The notes: a model not told the origin generated them from the sequence alone. Positions 21,145-33,900 are shown, numbered from the stretch's first letter. The stretch is 64,000 nucleotides of DNA from Perkinsus olseni (GCA_013115135.1 JABANP010000018.1:186001-250000); one strand, 5' to 3'. A program made the numbers and translations.

Positions 21145-23066
21145 TGCATGGCGTGGATATCAGTCTCTCCGAGATTTGAAGATACAGAGACGGGGGCCAC
21201 ACAATGGGCACAACTGTCGGTTCTGCACCACTTGACAACATTAAAGGTTGAGCCTTTCACCTAGTCGGACTAGGCTAGTCCAATAGAAAGAAATTGCTTT
21301 CCCTATGATGCCTCTTTTGTTGGGTTGGTTGGTCCGGAAGAGCTACACCAGAGTCGCAGCGTTCTGAGGCCAACTATTTACAGCCAGATGTTTGAAGATG
21401 CTCACTTCGAACATAAGGCCGATGATCATCACACTTGAGTCAAGTGTGAGTGTGTCAAGTGACTTGACACCCGATGAGTCGGCGTCTGATATCGTGACCT
21501 CAGTGAACTACGTGGAGGCCACTTAGGGCTCAATGACGCCTTCGTGAAACACGGTGCGGATCGTGCACTACTGGCGACCGGCAAACACGAATAGTATTCA
21601 AAGAAGAAATCTTGGTTCTGCAGCCGAGTCACGGGTTGACAGTAGCGGCTGACCTCATCCGCAACGTTCGACGGCGAAACCCGAGTGTCCTCTCTCGACA
21701 CTATATTGATCACCAACTGTAATGGTTCATAAAGGATACAGCGTTCACGCAAGCTCGAGAGATGGACCGTAGTGCATTTATTCTCGCTGGAAGAGGTATT
21801 ATTCGCGATGATACTCCGGGGTCGTCCATAGTTGCGATGCGGTCTGCTGCTGGAGCTAGGTGATCCGTCCTCTAACTGGTGATATGTGACTGAGAAAAGT
21901 TATGGTTGAGAATAACTTCTCCGATATGTGAGTATTGTATTAGCCGGATTACACACGGTGATGTGAGAAATAATGCGAAGTTCTCCTCCCACTACAACCT
22001 ACTCCTCACCTCGTTCCCGTCATTCAATAACGGTGTCGACCAACAAAGAGGAGCATGACGGAGTAGGCACCGACGGCCTTGAAAAATAGAATGGCGAGTT
22101 GTCACCGCTGCAAATGAGCGCGTGGGAGTAACAGCACTCGGATGATTACCCAATCGCTTTCTGCGGGAGCGCCTCAGCGTGATCCGGATGGGAACTCAAC
22201 ATGAGAGGGAAGGAGAAACTGTCGCGGCCGAGGGCAGACGACGACAGGCCGATTAGATATATGATGCACGCGTAGACAGTCGCTGCGTTGACTATACACT
22301 TTCATTCAGCGGATAAACGAGTGGTATATCAAGGTTGAAACCGGTGCGTATAGATGCTTTGTTACGTTGAGCGCACAATGGGACTCTTAGTCTCCCGGTT
22401 GTGCCCTCCGCGCTAGCAAGCTAGTGCCTTGTTAAGGCCCTCAAGGCAGCCTTGAGCGCCGGCTCGAGCTGTTAGGTGCTCGATGACGGTACGATTCAAC
22501 AAGTGTCGTGCTCCCGATGCCCGCACTATTTTCAACCGAGGTCTTCGAGGGGCAACTTGTGCTGCCTGCCGAACCGCGTTTGCCATTTGTGGTATCGCCT
22601 ACGGCCCCAGCACAGTTTGCCTTCGCGTTACCCTGGCTGCCGTCGCCAGATCTTGTGGATCTTTGCGACGCCAGTTGGGTGCCGCGCCTTGCCCCATCTG
22701 GGAGACCAGAGGTTTCACAGCCGGAAACTGTGGAAATGGCGCTCTACTAGCTTAAGGCCGAGCCTGGGTAGCGGAGTCTGCGGTCTTGTGTTGGAAAAGA
22801 GTCGAATCGTGAAGGGACAAACCATCTTGACCTAGCAGCATAAGCTGGAGGGCACGCGGGCGCTGGAGCGTCACCAGCTGCTGCTGGTATTCGGTGCTGT
22901 GCCGCGTACTGAGTGTTCACTGAATATGGATAGTGTGGCTGGATCGCCAGCGGATAACTCAGATATTGTGAGGGCTCAGCCCTCAGGGCTGCAATCGGGG
23001 ATGGTGATTTCAGACCATTGCGGATCGTGGTGGAGAATCATGGAGCTCCAGGACTAGGATGGCTCA
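21145..23066. other. Spacer within the ENT array, with a GC-rich insert
   Basis: Starts with the repeated 3' flank. At 21440-21475 are inverted TCAAGTGTGAG/TTGACAC-type words around GTCAAGTGACTTGAC. From about 22375 to 22850 the sequence turns GC-rich and open in several frames (for example with CAACRTAFAICG) but no family is evident. After 22850 a decayed 5' flank of the next unit begins. I see no supported gene. Confidence 0.45.
21267..21281. repeat. Post-stop palindrome, copy 2
   Basis: GGACTAGGCTAGTCC, a perfect 7-bp inverted repeat with a one-base centre, 123 bases after the transporter stop. Confidence 0.5.
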
Positions 23067-23172
23067 TTGATTGAACCTACCCCTGCGATGGTGAACTGGC
23101 TGCTGCTAATACAGATAAGCGCCTCCGGATTTGCTGGCCTGCTTCCCTACAACCTCATATTTACTGAATGGG
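23067..23172 (+). pseudogene. ENT N-terminal fragment (first helix only)
   Basis: About 35 codons matching the start of the 19951 and 26291 copies: IEPTPAMVNWLLLIQISASG then GLLPYNLIFTEW. The similarity stops abruptly after TM1 and unrelated sequence follows. It is a truncated unit within the array, left by an internal deletion or unequal exchange. Confidence 0.8.
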
Positions 23173-23641
23173 GCAATCGCTGCAACCCTCAAAAGATTCC
23201 ACGAAACATTATATTCGCCTCGAAAAAAGAACTCAGAAAGTATGTTCCTCTCATCGATCCTTCAACGCAAGCACACATTAGCTACGCTTAGGCCTCCCGC
23301 GAGCGTCACACACTGTCTCCTTCGACAAGCACAAAGACAATAAGGACCAACGTTATCAACCGTTATTTCCCGAAAGGGGTCGATTCGCCCACAATCGAGT
23401 CATGGAGCTATAGCAGCTGAGAAACCTCGCCAAGCAGGTTGAAATGGACTGCAGAGGCCCCTAGCACGCACGGCCACAATCATAGCACAGCTCAACCCGA
23501 GGGCACGCGTGCAGTCCGGATCCCCAGGGAGCCGTCACCAGCGAGTAGTACTGTGAGATTTGTTATGCTGCGGCCTGGGAATACGGACGAGCTGTCTGGT
23601 AGGCATGCAGATGTCAGGCGATCTTCAAGCGGAGACCAGAT

Positions 23642-24913
23642 GTGATAGCGTTATCGGAGAGAATCTACTCCGCATCACCCAGCTCGAGATCTGAACCGAA
23701 GTCACTGAGAGACGATACGTGGAGTGTCCTGACCGATGCGAAGGTGGATTGGCTTCTGCTGATACAGATGAGTGGTTTTGGAGTTATTGCACTCCTGCCA
23801 TTCAACCTCGCACTCACTGAACTGGACTTTCTCAATGGCAGCTTCCAGCATGATTATGCTGCAGTTCTGTCCTTCCTGGATTCCATCTCGGTGAACATCG
23901 TTCAAATACTGCTCATTTGGTATGGGAATCGATTTTCATTTAAACCAAGGATCAACCTTGGATGCCTATTGATGGCCGCTGGGACTCTGCTCACGGCTGT
24001 TATAGCAATGGTCGTGGATAACTCAATAATAGCGTTTCTCTTGGCCCTCATTTGTGTGTCTGCTATGGGAGTGGGCTACGCGGTGTTGGAGCAAACTGCT
24101 CTTGGTGTCGCCGCTATGTGCCCCCCATCTTGTACTTTGAGCATCATGGTGGGTGAAGGTATTGCTGGATTGCTTCCTTGGCCGTTGTATGAACTTCTCA
24201 ACTTCATTCTCGAGTCATCAGGAGTATCAGCGATACCGGAATGGAGATGTCTCATCCTTTTCACTATTGGATCAGTCCTCACATTGGCGATGATACCAAT
24301 TTATGCGTTGGGTACAGCTAGACATCCCTACATTGTTCAAGTGCTGACTATCGAGCAGAATAGGAGAGTTTCGAGTCTTTCCGTGAGACAGACGAGGAGG
24401 CCTGTTCTAGCGATACTAAAGGATGTTGCCTCGATGGGTGTCTGTGTGTGGCTGACGATGGCTGTTACGTTCGTGGTTTACCCAGCGCAAAGCGTTCTTT
24501 GGAAGCCGCAGAGCTCCTCGAACGCAAACTTCGTGGCGCAGGTAACTTTTACGTTCCAAGTGCTTGATACTGTTGGAAGGGCAGCGCCGAGTTTCCTGCC
24601 TGCCTTGAAGGGTTGGGGACTTTTTGCACTCGTCTGCTGCAGGGCTTGCTTCATCCCATTGTTTATCTGCACTGCTCTCTATCCGAACACTGTACCATTT
24701 TTCGGGGATTGGTTCAAACATTTAGAGATGGCCTTACTGGCCTTGACGAACGGTATGACGGTAACTTGGTCGATGGTGGCCGGTCCTCAGAGGGTCGCCT
24801 CCGATGAGGCAGAGCAAGAGGTTGCCGGCTACTTCATGCCTTTCGCTCTAGTGCATGGCATTCTTTGGGGTAGTGTCATTGCTCTCTTGCTCAACATAGC
24901 GCTTGGGCAGTAG
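23642..24913 (+). CDS. ENT-family transporter, plus-strand clade, N-terminus damaged
   Basis: A frame of 423 codons, open to TAG, with all core motifs: GEGIAGLLPWPLYELL, RQTRRPVLAILKDVASMGV, FQVLDTVGRAAPSFLPALK, LLLNIALGQ. TM1 reads LLPFNLALTELDFL. It is the closest relative of the copy at 17371. The ATG used there is present here (about 23610, ATGTCAGGCGATC) but one base is missing afterwards (GCGGAGACC against GCAGGAGAC), which sends that frame into TGA/TAG. In the transporter frame the first possible start is a GTG at 23642; the first ATG is inside TM1. So the core is intact but the start is doubtful. The gene may be newly dying, or start elsewhere. Its 3' flank repeats that of 17371. Confidence 0.78.
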   Translation: MIALSERIYSASPSSRSEPKSLRDDTWSVLTDAKVDWLLLIQMSGFGVIALLPFNLALTELDFLNGSFQHDYAAVLSFLDSISVNIVQILLIWYGNRFSFKPRINLGCLLMAAGTLLTAVIAMVVDNSIIAFLLALICVSAMGVGYAVLEQTALGVAAMCPPSCTLSIMVGEGIAGLLPWPLYELLNFILESSGVSAIPEWRCLILFTIGSVLTLAMIPIYALGTARHPYIVQVLTIEQNRRVSSLSVRQTRRPVLAILKDVASMGVCVWLTMAVTFVVYPAQSVLWKPQSSSNANFVAQVTFTFQVLDTVGRAAPSFLPALKGWGLFALVCCRACFIPLFICTALYPNTVPFFGDWFKHLEMALLALTNGMTVTWSMVAGPQRVASDEAEQEVAGYFMPFALVHGILWGSVIALLLNIALGQ

Positions 24914-26290
24914 TTCATGGCGTGGAGATCAGTCTATTCAAGTCTATTTGAAGATATAGTGACGTGCGCCATACAACGGCCACCAATGTCAGTTCTGCAC
25001 CATTCGACAGCCTTTCACCCAGTCGGACTAGGCTAGTCCAATAGAATGAGATCACTTTCCGTACGATTCCTTTTTTGTTGGGTTAGTTGGTCCAGCACCA
25101 GGTACACCAGCGTAACAGCGTTCTGAGGCCAACCATTCACGGCGAAATGCTTAAAGATGCTCACACGAGAACTGAGTCGATCAAACCAGTGGCGCCTTCG
25201 CGAATCACGGTGCGAATCTCACACTAAGCAAACACTGAATAGTATACAGGCTGTATAATACGGCGGATACTCCTTAGTAGCGCGGCCAAACCTGCTGCAA
25301 TGCCCTTATCGATTGATAGAGAGCAGAGTTCCCGGCGATTCCGGTTAGGAAGGGTATATATTTACAGCTGTCTTCGATGTGGCCAGGTTGGTTTGTTGAC
25401 TAGTTTTGTTGACAGTCTAAGCTGCACTCATACCACGCATCGAAGAGAACAATTCTATTTCACTATTCGCAGGGCTGGTAGTGACGTTCTGACGTCATTG
25501 TGAATGAAGAAGGAATCTCGTTTCTGGTGTTACACCAATGGTTCACAGAGGATACAGCGTTGACGTCGTCAACGCTCGTCAACTTGACGAGAACTAGAAC
25601 TAGAGCGAAGTAGTATGTCAAATCGCGCTGGGTGAGATGATAGTACGGTATTGTTTGTCGTGTGGGCTGGCGCTCGACACGCCATAGTTCCGGTGTTGTC
25701 CGCTGCCATGCTTGAGTAATCCATCACTGAACTGATGATATGATGTGGAGACACGTTGGGATTGAGATCAACTTCTTCAGTAGTTGAATATTGTGTGAGC
25801 TGGATCACACTGCCGTCATTCAATAACTGTACCCGCCAATAACGGTAATTGATGAGGATGACTGAAGAGGTACCGACAGGCTGCCAATGTCTAACTTCGC
25901 CGACGTATCGAGCAGCATGGACGCGCACGTGATATCGGTAGAAACACGTTTATTGTGCGGAAATAGATTGGCGAGCTGCCACCGTAACAAATGAACACGT
26001 GATAGTGGCAGCGTTCGAGTGATAATCCGATCTCTATCTTGACCGAATACGCTCGGAAACAAACACCTTAAGTTTGTCCTGGGCAACGGACTCTGTGATC
26101 TCGAATGGGCGAGGCTCGAAGCGTATTACGATTAGTGCAAAGGGACAAGCCATCGTGAACTCGCAGCACAACCCGGGGCACGCAGTCGCAGAAGCGTCAC
26201 CAGGTCGGAATACTAACCCTTTACCGAATATGGAAACTACGGTTGGATCGTCGGATTATAACACAGATATTATGAAGTTGGCGATCAAAG
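24914..26290. other. Spacer within the ENT array
   Basis: Repeated 3' flank up to about 25260, unique sequence, then the repeated 5' flank (about 26140-26290) that is nearly identical to 19720-19900. A run of CGTCAACGCTCGTCAACTTG-like repeats is at about 25563-25590. No separate gene is supported. Confidence 0.5.
25025..25039. repeat. Post-stop palindrome, copy 3
   Basis: GGACTAGGCTAGTCC, 112 bases after the transporter stop at 24913, identical to the copy at 21267. Confidence 0.5.
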
Positions 26291-27575
26291 ATGGTGGATT
26301 GGGAGCATCGACCGAGAGGATTGATTCTCCCTCCACGGCGCAGCAAGTCTCAAGCCGATCCAGTAAGGGATACCTCGTTGATTGAACCTGCCCCTATCAA
26401 GGTCAACTGGCTGCTGCTAATACAAATGGGCGCCTTCGGATTTGTCGGCCTGCTTCCACACAATCTCATACTCACTGAACTGAAGTTCCTCAATGAGACC
26501 TTCCAACACCACTACGCTGCTGCTCTCTCCTTCCCCTATTCACTCACAGTAAACATCGTTCAAATACTGCTTATTTGGTACGGGAATCAGATTCTCATTC
26601 AAGCCAAGGATCATCCTCGGATGCCTATTGCTTGCCGCTGGTACTCTGCTCACCGCTGTTGTAGCAATAACTGCGGACAACTCCATCACAGCGTTCTCCT
26701 TCGCTCTTATCTGTATGCTCGTTATAGGACTGGGTTTTGCGGTGTTCGTGACGACTGCGCTTGGTGTCGCGGCTCTGTGCCCTCCATGTTGCACTTTGAG
26801 CATCATGGTGGGCGAGGGTATCGCCGGGATGCTTCCTTGGCCGTTGTATGAACTTCTCAACTTTACTCTCGAGTCATCAGGAGTATCACCGATACCGGAA
26901 TGGAGATGTCTCATTCTCTTCACTATTGGATCAGTCCTCGCACTGGCGATGATACCAATTTATGCATTGGGTACAGCTAGACATCCCTACATTGTTCAAG
27001 TGCTGACTATCGAGCAGAATAGGAGAGTTTCGAGTCTTTCCGTGAGACAGACGAGGAGGCCTGTTCTAGCGATACTAAAGGATGTTGCTCCGATGGGTGT
27101 CTGTGTGTGGTTGGCGATGACTGTCACATTCGTAGTTTTCCCCGCTCAGAGTGTTCTGTGGAGGCCTCAAAGCCCCTCGAATACGAACTTTGTGGCCCAG
27201 ATAACTTTCAACTATCAAGTCGTCGAGACTATCGGACGAGCAGCCCCGAGCTTTCTGCCTGCCTTGAAGGGTTGGGGACTTTTTTTATTCATCTGTTGTC
27301 GGGTTTGCTTCATACCCTTATTTATCTGCACTGCTCTCTATCCTGACACTTCACCATTTTTCTGGAATTGGTTTAAGCACTCAGAGATGGCATTAATGGC
27401 TTTGAGCGGCGGTATGGCAATAACTTGGTCGATGGTGGCCGGTCCTCAGAGGGTCGCCTCCGACGAAGCTGAGAAAGAGGTTGCCGGCTACTTCATGCCT
27501 TTTGCCTTACTCCACGGTACTCTATGGGGTAGTGTCATCGCTCTCCTGCTGAATATCACACTCGATCAGCAGTAA
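26291..27575 (+). pseudogene. ENT-family transporter broken by a one-base insertion
   Basis: The frame opens with an ATG at 26291 (MVDWEHRPRG) and runs through IEPAPIKVNW and TM1 (LLPHNLILTELKFL) to YGN at about 26587. There the sequence has CAGATT where the sister copies have CGATTT: one extra A at 26589. The frame is lost, and the rest (GEGIAGMLPWPLYELL, RQTRRPVLAILKDVAPMGV, FNYQVVETIGRAAPSFLP) continues in the next frame to TAA 27573-27575. TM1 has His in place of the signature Trp. Everything after the insertion is open, so the lesion is recent or a base-call error. C-terminus LLLNITLDQQ differs from the LGQ of the others. Confidence 0.75.
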
Positions 27576-29351
27576 GTGCTGAGCAGATTCATCACCTTAG
27601 TGCCAGATTGACTCAGCTTTAGCAGTCGCCATTAAAGGTAGCTGTGCTCTATCAGTCATGAATATTTTCACCATCATCATCCAACGAGGAACAGCAAATC
27701 ATACTCACGCTTAGTGTGATAACTCTGCCTCGAGAGTTGAGTTGGTTCTTGTTTTATAGGTCAACGGGTTTATTCGAATCCGAGCCTTGAGCTTCGAATT
27801 GGGCTTCCTCGAATACCTCGAAAGCTGAAAGGCTCTGCTGCTGCTGCTGGAATAATAGCGTAACGATAGTCACTATCGGATAGTGGTGAGCGATCCTCTC
27901 GTGACTAGAGCATCGCTGTCCAATTGGCCATATAGAGCCTTAAAGCACATGGTGTTGTCTGCTTGGCGGGAACGAGCCCGCGAGGACCAGCCTCGGTAGA
28001 GCACTTTTGATGGTGGCGTGAGTCACTACGTACCGATGGCACAGTATTGGGGGCGTTTAAAACTTCCAATGAGCCGATTCTGAACCTCTGCAACGATCCT
28101 AGTATAGATTCTTAGACGGTCGGAAAATCTGGGATTAACCCTGAGCCCCAGCTCAATGGTGCTGGCAGCACCGTGCTGCAAATGAGGCTGTTATCAGTCT
28201 TCTTCGCGAGATATTACTCTCATTCTATGAAAAATGATCGAGGCCACGCAGCGCCTAGATGTGGTACGTTTGGGGATGAAGGGAATAGATGAAGGTGAAT
28301 ATTCAATTGCTTCCATAGCCACTCCGTATGGTCCGATTCTTAAACTCCGCGTCCCTTGACGCCATCTCATTAAGGCGACTTATCGCTACGCCGAGCTGGT
28401 CTTCTCGAGGCACCACACCAATGAGTATCGGTCATGAGGATTCTTCTCCTTCATACCCTATTGCGGCGGGTCGACTACGATGCGGGCGCTCTCGAGCGTA
28501 TGGCGACTCTCACCGAGCTTCTAGTTCAAGATCTAGTGTTGTGTGGGACAGGGAGAAAACTGACAATTTAGTGTATTTACTGTATACTTTCAATGCGAAC
28601 CTTCTGGAGCCAGCGGAGCATTTCCTGAATCGTTTCATCGTGGAGGCCTTTATTGTTGATTGAATTGCTTTTAGTCACCCGACCTCATCCGTCCATTCAG
28701 AGCGGGTCAGCATGATTGAATAACTCGGGCTGTGTTAGTGAATTCAGATTCTGTCGTGTTCGTGAGCATCCCTTGCTATGCTTCCATTGGAGTCACTAGA
28801 ATAAGTCACACCAATATGTCGAATTGCAGCAACAATGCGATGGGCGAACAACAATACGTAGATAGCTCCCTCGAGGCAGCCTCCGGAACGCCACCACTCC
28901 CACCTGATCCTAAGGTCCTCGCTATACAGGCAACTCGATGAGTCCACCAGGTGGACTCCACATCTGCGAATCGGAGTACCCGAGGTCGGCGACTACAGGC
29001 TGCTAAAACATGAGTTGCAGATCCGTTGAGAACTACAATGAATCGAGCGAGTTCTATGCGTATAGCGATAGAAACATGCAGGGCTATCCGCCTGTTGTCA
29101 CCAGCACGTTCGGACACGATTGATACAATCCCAGAAGTCCCTATGCCCTTTGCCTGGACACTAACTCTACTGGTTATAACAATACCCAAGAAACAGCATT
29201 TCCGTCTTGATCGTAGGTTGTTGTTTGCGACCTTCATACGTCGAGAGAGATTTACAACAAACAGTGAAACGCCTTGAATAAATCTTGATACTATTTACTC
29301 CACCTCGGCGAGAGAGGTACCTGGGTCAATTGAGTTTCCGAAGATCTGCGA
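27576..29351. other. Gene-poor stretch, possible unresolved exons at 28810-29280
   Basis: After the last array copy there is a CTG run at about 27836. Weak open frames occur at 28328-28663 and 28816-28941 (plus; the latter begins MSNCSNNAMGEQQYVDSS) and a 143-codon antisense frame at 28806-29237. None shows a family motif. The plus frame at 29026-29277 has a hydrophobic stretch FAWTLTLLVITIP. I cannot support a gene. Confidence 0.3.
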
Positions 29352-30558
<1,207 letters not shown>

Positions 30559-30920
30559 TGGTAGACGGGAACAAAGGTAGCAGAGTAAAACTACAGTGAG
30601 GATTATTATGGAGTATGTCTACGATGATGCTTGCCACAATAATAGCGAATATCCTTAGAGTATCTTAGGTATAGCTAAGCATTTTCATGATATCACGGAG
30701 TCATGAAGATTTTCGGACTGAGGTCAAATTTGAGAGTGATGTAGAGGTCTAAGACTCAAGGCCATCACGACGAAGAAATGCGTGACAATACTACGGGAGC
30801 ATGTCCACACTAGGCACGGAGCCACCGTGTGCTGCGTGGGACCTAAAGGTGTATCGATCAGTCGGGCGCGCGCTAGCGACACGAAGTGCGCATCTTGATT
30901 GGTAGAATGGTCTCATCTCG
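30559..30920. promoter_or_regulatory. Divergent intergenic region, PDX1 and coiled-coil gene
   Basis: 362 bases separate the PDX1 start (minus) and the ATG at 30921 (plus), so both upstream regions lie here. GCGCGCGC-like sequence at about 30867-30876 is the only marked feature. No TATA box is evident. Confidence 0.35.
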
Positions 30921-33900
30921 ATGAATAGCGACTTGGAGGCGGAACTGGATGCTCTAAGACGGGAAAGTGAGCTGCTAGATCGGTAAGGTGCTGTGCATAA
31001 GTCGTTGAAGACTGCAAGGTTTATCGACCTTAGGATACATCACAGGGCAGTAGCCCACACTCTCCTGTATACATCGGATGATGATGAGGAGGATGAGATG
31101 TCCTCTGCCAGATCTGCTGATATCACCAAAGTAATGATGGAGGGCAGCTTTCCTCAGTGGACTGCTGTTGATTAGGATAAGGAATCCACAGGCCGGGGGA
31201 GAGGCCTGTCATTGCCACCCTCAAGTGCGGACATCACTAACATCACCGCAGGAACACACCAGCATAAAGTAATACATAATACCAGCATGGCTCGTGTTGT
31301 TTGATCATTTCCTCTGTCCTCACGGTGTTGGGTCATACTCCCACTCTCAGGTACCATCGTTCACATTACAGGGACCTCTGCCGGCTACTATCATGGAGGA
31401 CGCGTCATCAGGAGCTAGGTAATTACAGGGCTGGTAGGCCTCGATGATGTCGATGGTGGCATCCTGTTCACGTTCATAGGAGGCCTTCTACCGAGGAGGC
31501 AACGCCAGCGCTAAAGCCGAGCTCACGTAGATGCTCTGAAGATACGTCAAGGTAGTGTAGCCAGGTCACTCGGACCACTAGAACTCAAGTCCGGAGCTAC
31601 TGATGATTGTAGGTTAGCCATAGAGGCATTAGCCTCAACCATTAGAAAGCGTGACAATCGTACTGAATAACAACATTTCCCAAACGAAAACAAACATCCC
31701 CAGTTCAGTATGATTACGAGTGATGAGCCGTAATAGCGGGATCGAAGATATCGATCTAGAAACGCATGCGCACACGCATGCGCAGTGTCTCCCCGTGTCC
31801 CCTACGGGGAGAAGTAAAAAATGGGGTAGAGAAGTAGAAGACCCCCAGAAAACAGAGTGGAGAGTAAGAGAGCGTGTCTCCAGACGCATGCACACACGCA
31901 TGCGCAAAATGTCCCCCCCGTGACACCTACGGGGGAGAGTAAAGGTAAGAGTGAGTGGGGAAGCGAATAACTAGGCGCCTAGGTCAACGAACGCGACACG
32001 CCCCCCCATTCGCTGAGCTCACTCAGAGGGTACCCAGCCGCGACTAAGTCGCGGCGGCTTGATTGACGGAGACTCCCTTTAGCAGTTAGAGAGACCTTGG
32101 CGATGACCTTTTCGACCGAACGCAGGACACTGCCGCACCCCGCGGGACAGCTATCGGCGAAGCGGAAATCTCCGTCCACCAGGTGTATCCACACACGTTT
32201 GAAGGTGAGCCCGGCGGCGTCCACGGGCTCGAGGACGTGCACCAGACCATTCGTGACACCGTCGGAAACAACCTCTGCCAGCGCGTCCAGCCCGTCAGTG
32301 AGCCTGCACAACACCACGTCCTTCTCCTTCAGCGACCTAAAGTCTATAGATCCCTCAGAAGCCAACGTGGGCCTGGTACGATCAACCAGGCTCTTCCGTG
32401 ACTCTAGGTGAACCGCGGACACCGGTACGGCCTTACCCGGAGTGGTGGTGCCCTCCGGCTCGATAACGACGACCTGGCCGAGCACGTTGTTGAGGTAGAC
32501 AAACGGAGACCCCTCCGTATGGGGGCCTTGAACCAGCCGGGCGGTCCCTTCCACTGGGATGCAACCCGGGCGGCGCCACACGACCTTCTCACCATCATTG
32601 GGCACCCTTCCCGGAGTCGAAGAGTAACGACGGAGAGCGTCCTTAGAATGCTTGCTCACCGTAAGCCTCCTGACCCTGCCAACAACCTGATCGATGATCT
32701 GTCGCACCATGGCGGGGGCGTCCGGGGAGTCAGACAAGGCTTCAGAACCATCGGCACCCGACGTGGGCAACAACATCTCCGCCGCGACCGAGGACGGAGT
32801 ACGCAACTCGGTCCCAAACATGAGCAAAGCCGGAGAGGCACCTGAAGAACCAGGGGTAGAGTTGAGTTGCAACTGAACCCACGGCAATGCGGTATCCCAT
32901 GGAAGCCTAAGGAAGGCCATCCTTTCTTTCGCCAAGCCAACCCTCCTTTCGGCGGCCCCGTTCGCCCATGGGGAGAAGCTGGCGACCCGGCACACGCGTA
33001 CCCCAAAGGCCAACAGTGAAGCCCTGTACTCATTCGAAGCGATGGCGTTGTCGGCCGTTATACTCAGAGGCAAACCCGCTAGCGGTACCCAAGACTTCAG
33101 CAGAAACTCCATGGTATGCTCCGTGGACGTGGATCTTACCGGGGACAGCATCGAGAATCCGGTGCTTAAGCACACGGCGCACACGAAGGCCTTATGGTTC
33201 GGGTCAGAGGGAGGCATCCACGTCGGACTAGGAAAGCCATGGTCCAAGGCCACATGCTTACCTCTCGTCTCTCGCGACGAGGCCACGAGCTACTCTCACA
33301 GCCGGGATGCTCTTCAGCCGAGTCCCGCGCTTCACCTCGAGGCATTGGTCGCACGACTGCACCCACCGCGATACATCACCGGACGACCCAGGCCACCAGA
33401 ATCGCGGGAACATAGTTTCACGGACAGCTTCCGCACCGGGATGTAGGGCGACGTCGTGAAATACGAAGAGCAACCACTGGCGAACCGACCACTTGGGCTC
33501 GTAGTTGAGGGACAGAACGCCCACGTACTCCTCCATAGGAGTATCGGGGACTACCAAGGCCCACGAAGGCCCCGCAACCGTCGCCTCCTTGAACACGGTG
33601 ACTCCCGAGTTCCACTCGACTAGACCCATCTCCAGAGCCTCCGCAGCACTCGCCGGTAACGCTGCCCCCGCGCAAAAATGTTCAACCCAGGCCATCAATG
33701 CCGCGCCGAACACGAGGGTGGACCCATCCTTGGACTGACTTTCGACAACGAACCCCGACACCTTCTCGAGATCGACGTCGGCCGTACCGCTTGGTGAGAC
33801 CAGCCCCGCTGACTCTCCCCGAGCCGACTCGCCCTCACCGTCGGTCGAGCCCTCGGGGGCAACCAGCGCCACTGGCTTGGGGTGACCCTCAGGCAGAAAC

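Larger units (their letters stand above)
17230..27580 (+). repeat. Tandem array of diverged ENT-containing units
   Basis: Four transporter copies and one fragment lie in direct repeat (17371, 19951, 23067, 23642, 26291). Flanks repeat too: the 3' flank beginning ATGGCGTGGA follows copies at 18675, 21144 and 24913, and a 5' flank with CAGCACAACCCGGGGCACGC precedes the copies at 19951 and 26291. Unit length is about 2.4-3 kb. The duplicated block is therefore larger than the gene. Confidence 0.75.

Noticed and set aside
21455..21490. GATGAGTCGG-containing sequence like a hammerhead ribozyme core
   Set aside because: The CUGAUGA and GAAA core elements are not both present and the flanking stems do not form.
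22480..22840. GC-rich overlapping open frames with a CxxC pair
   Set aside because: Open in three frames at once because of base composition; no introns, motif or repeat supports a gene.
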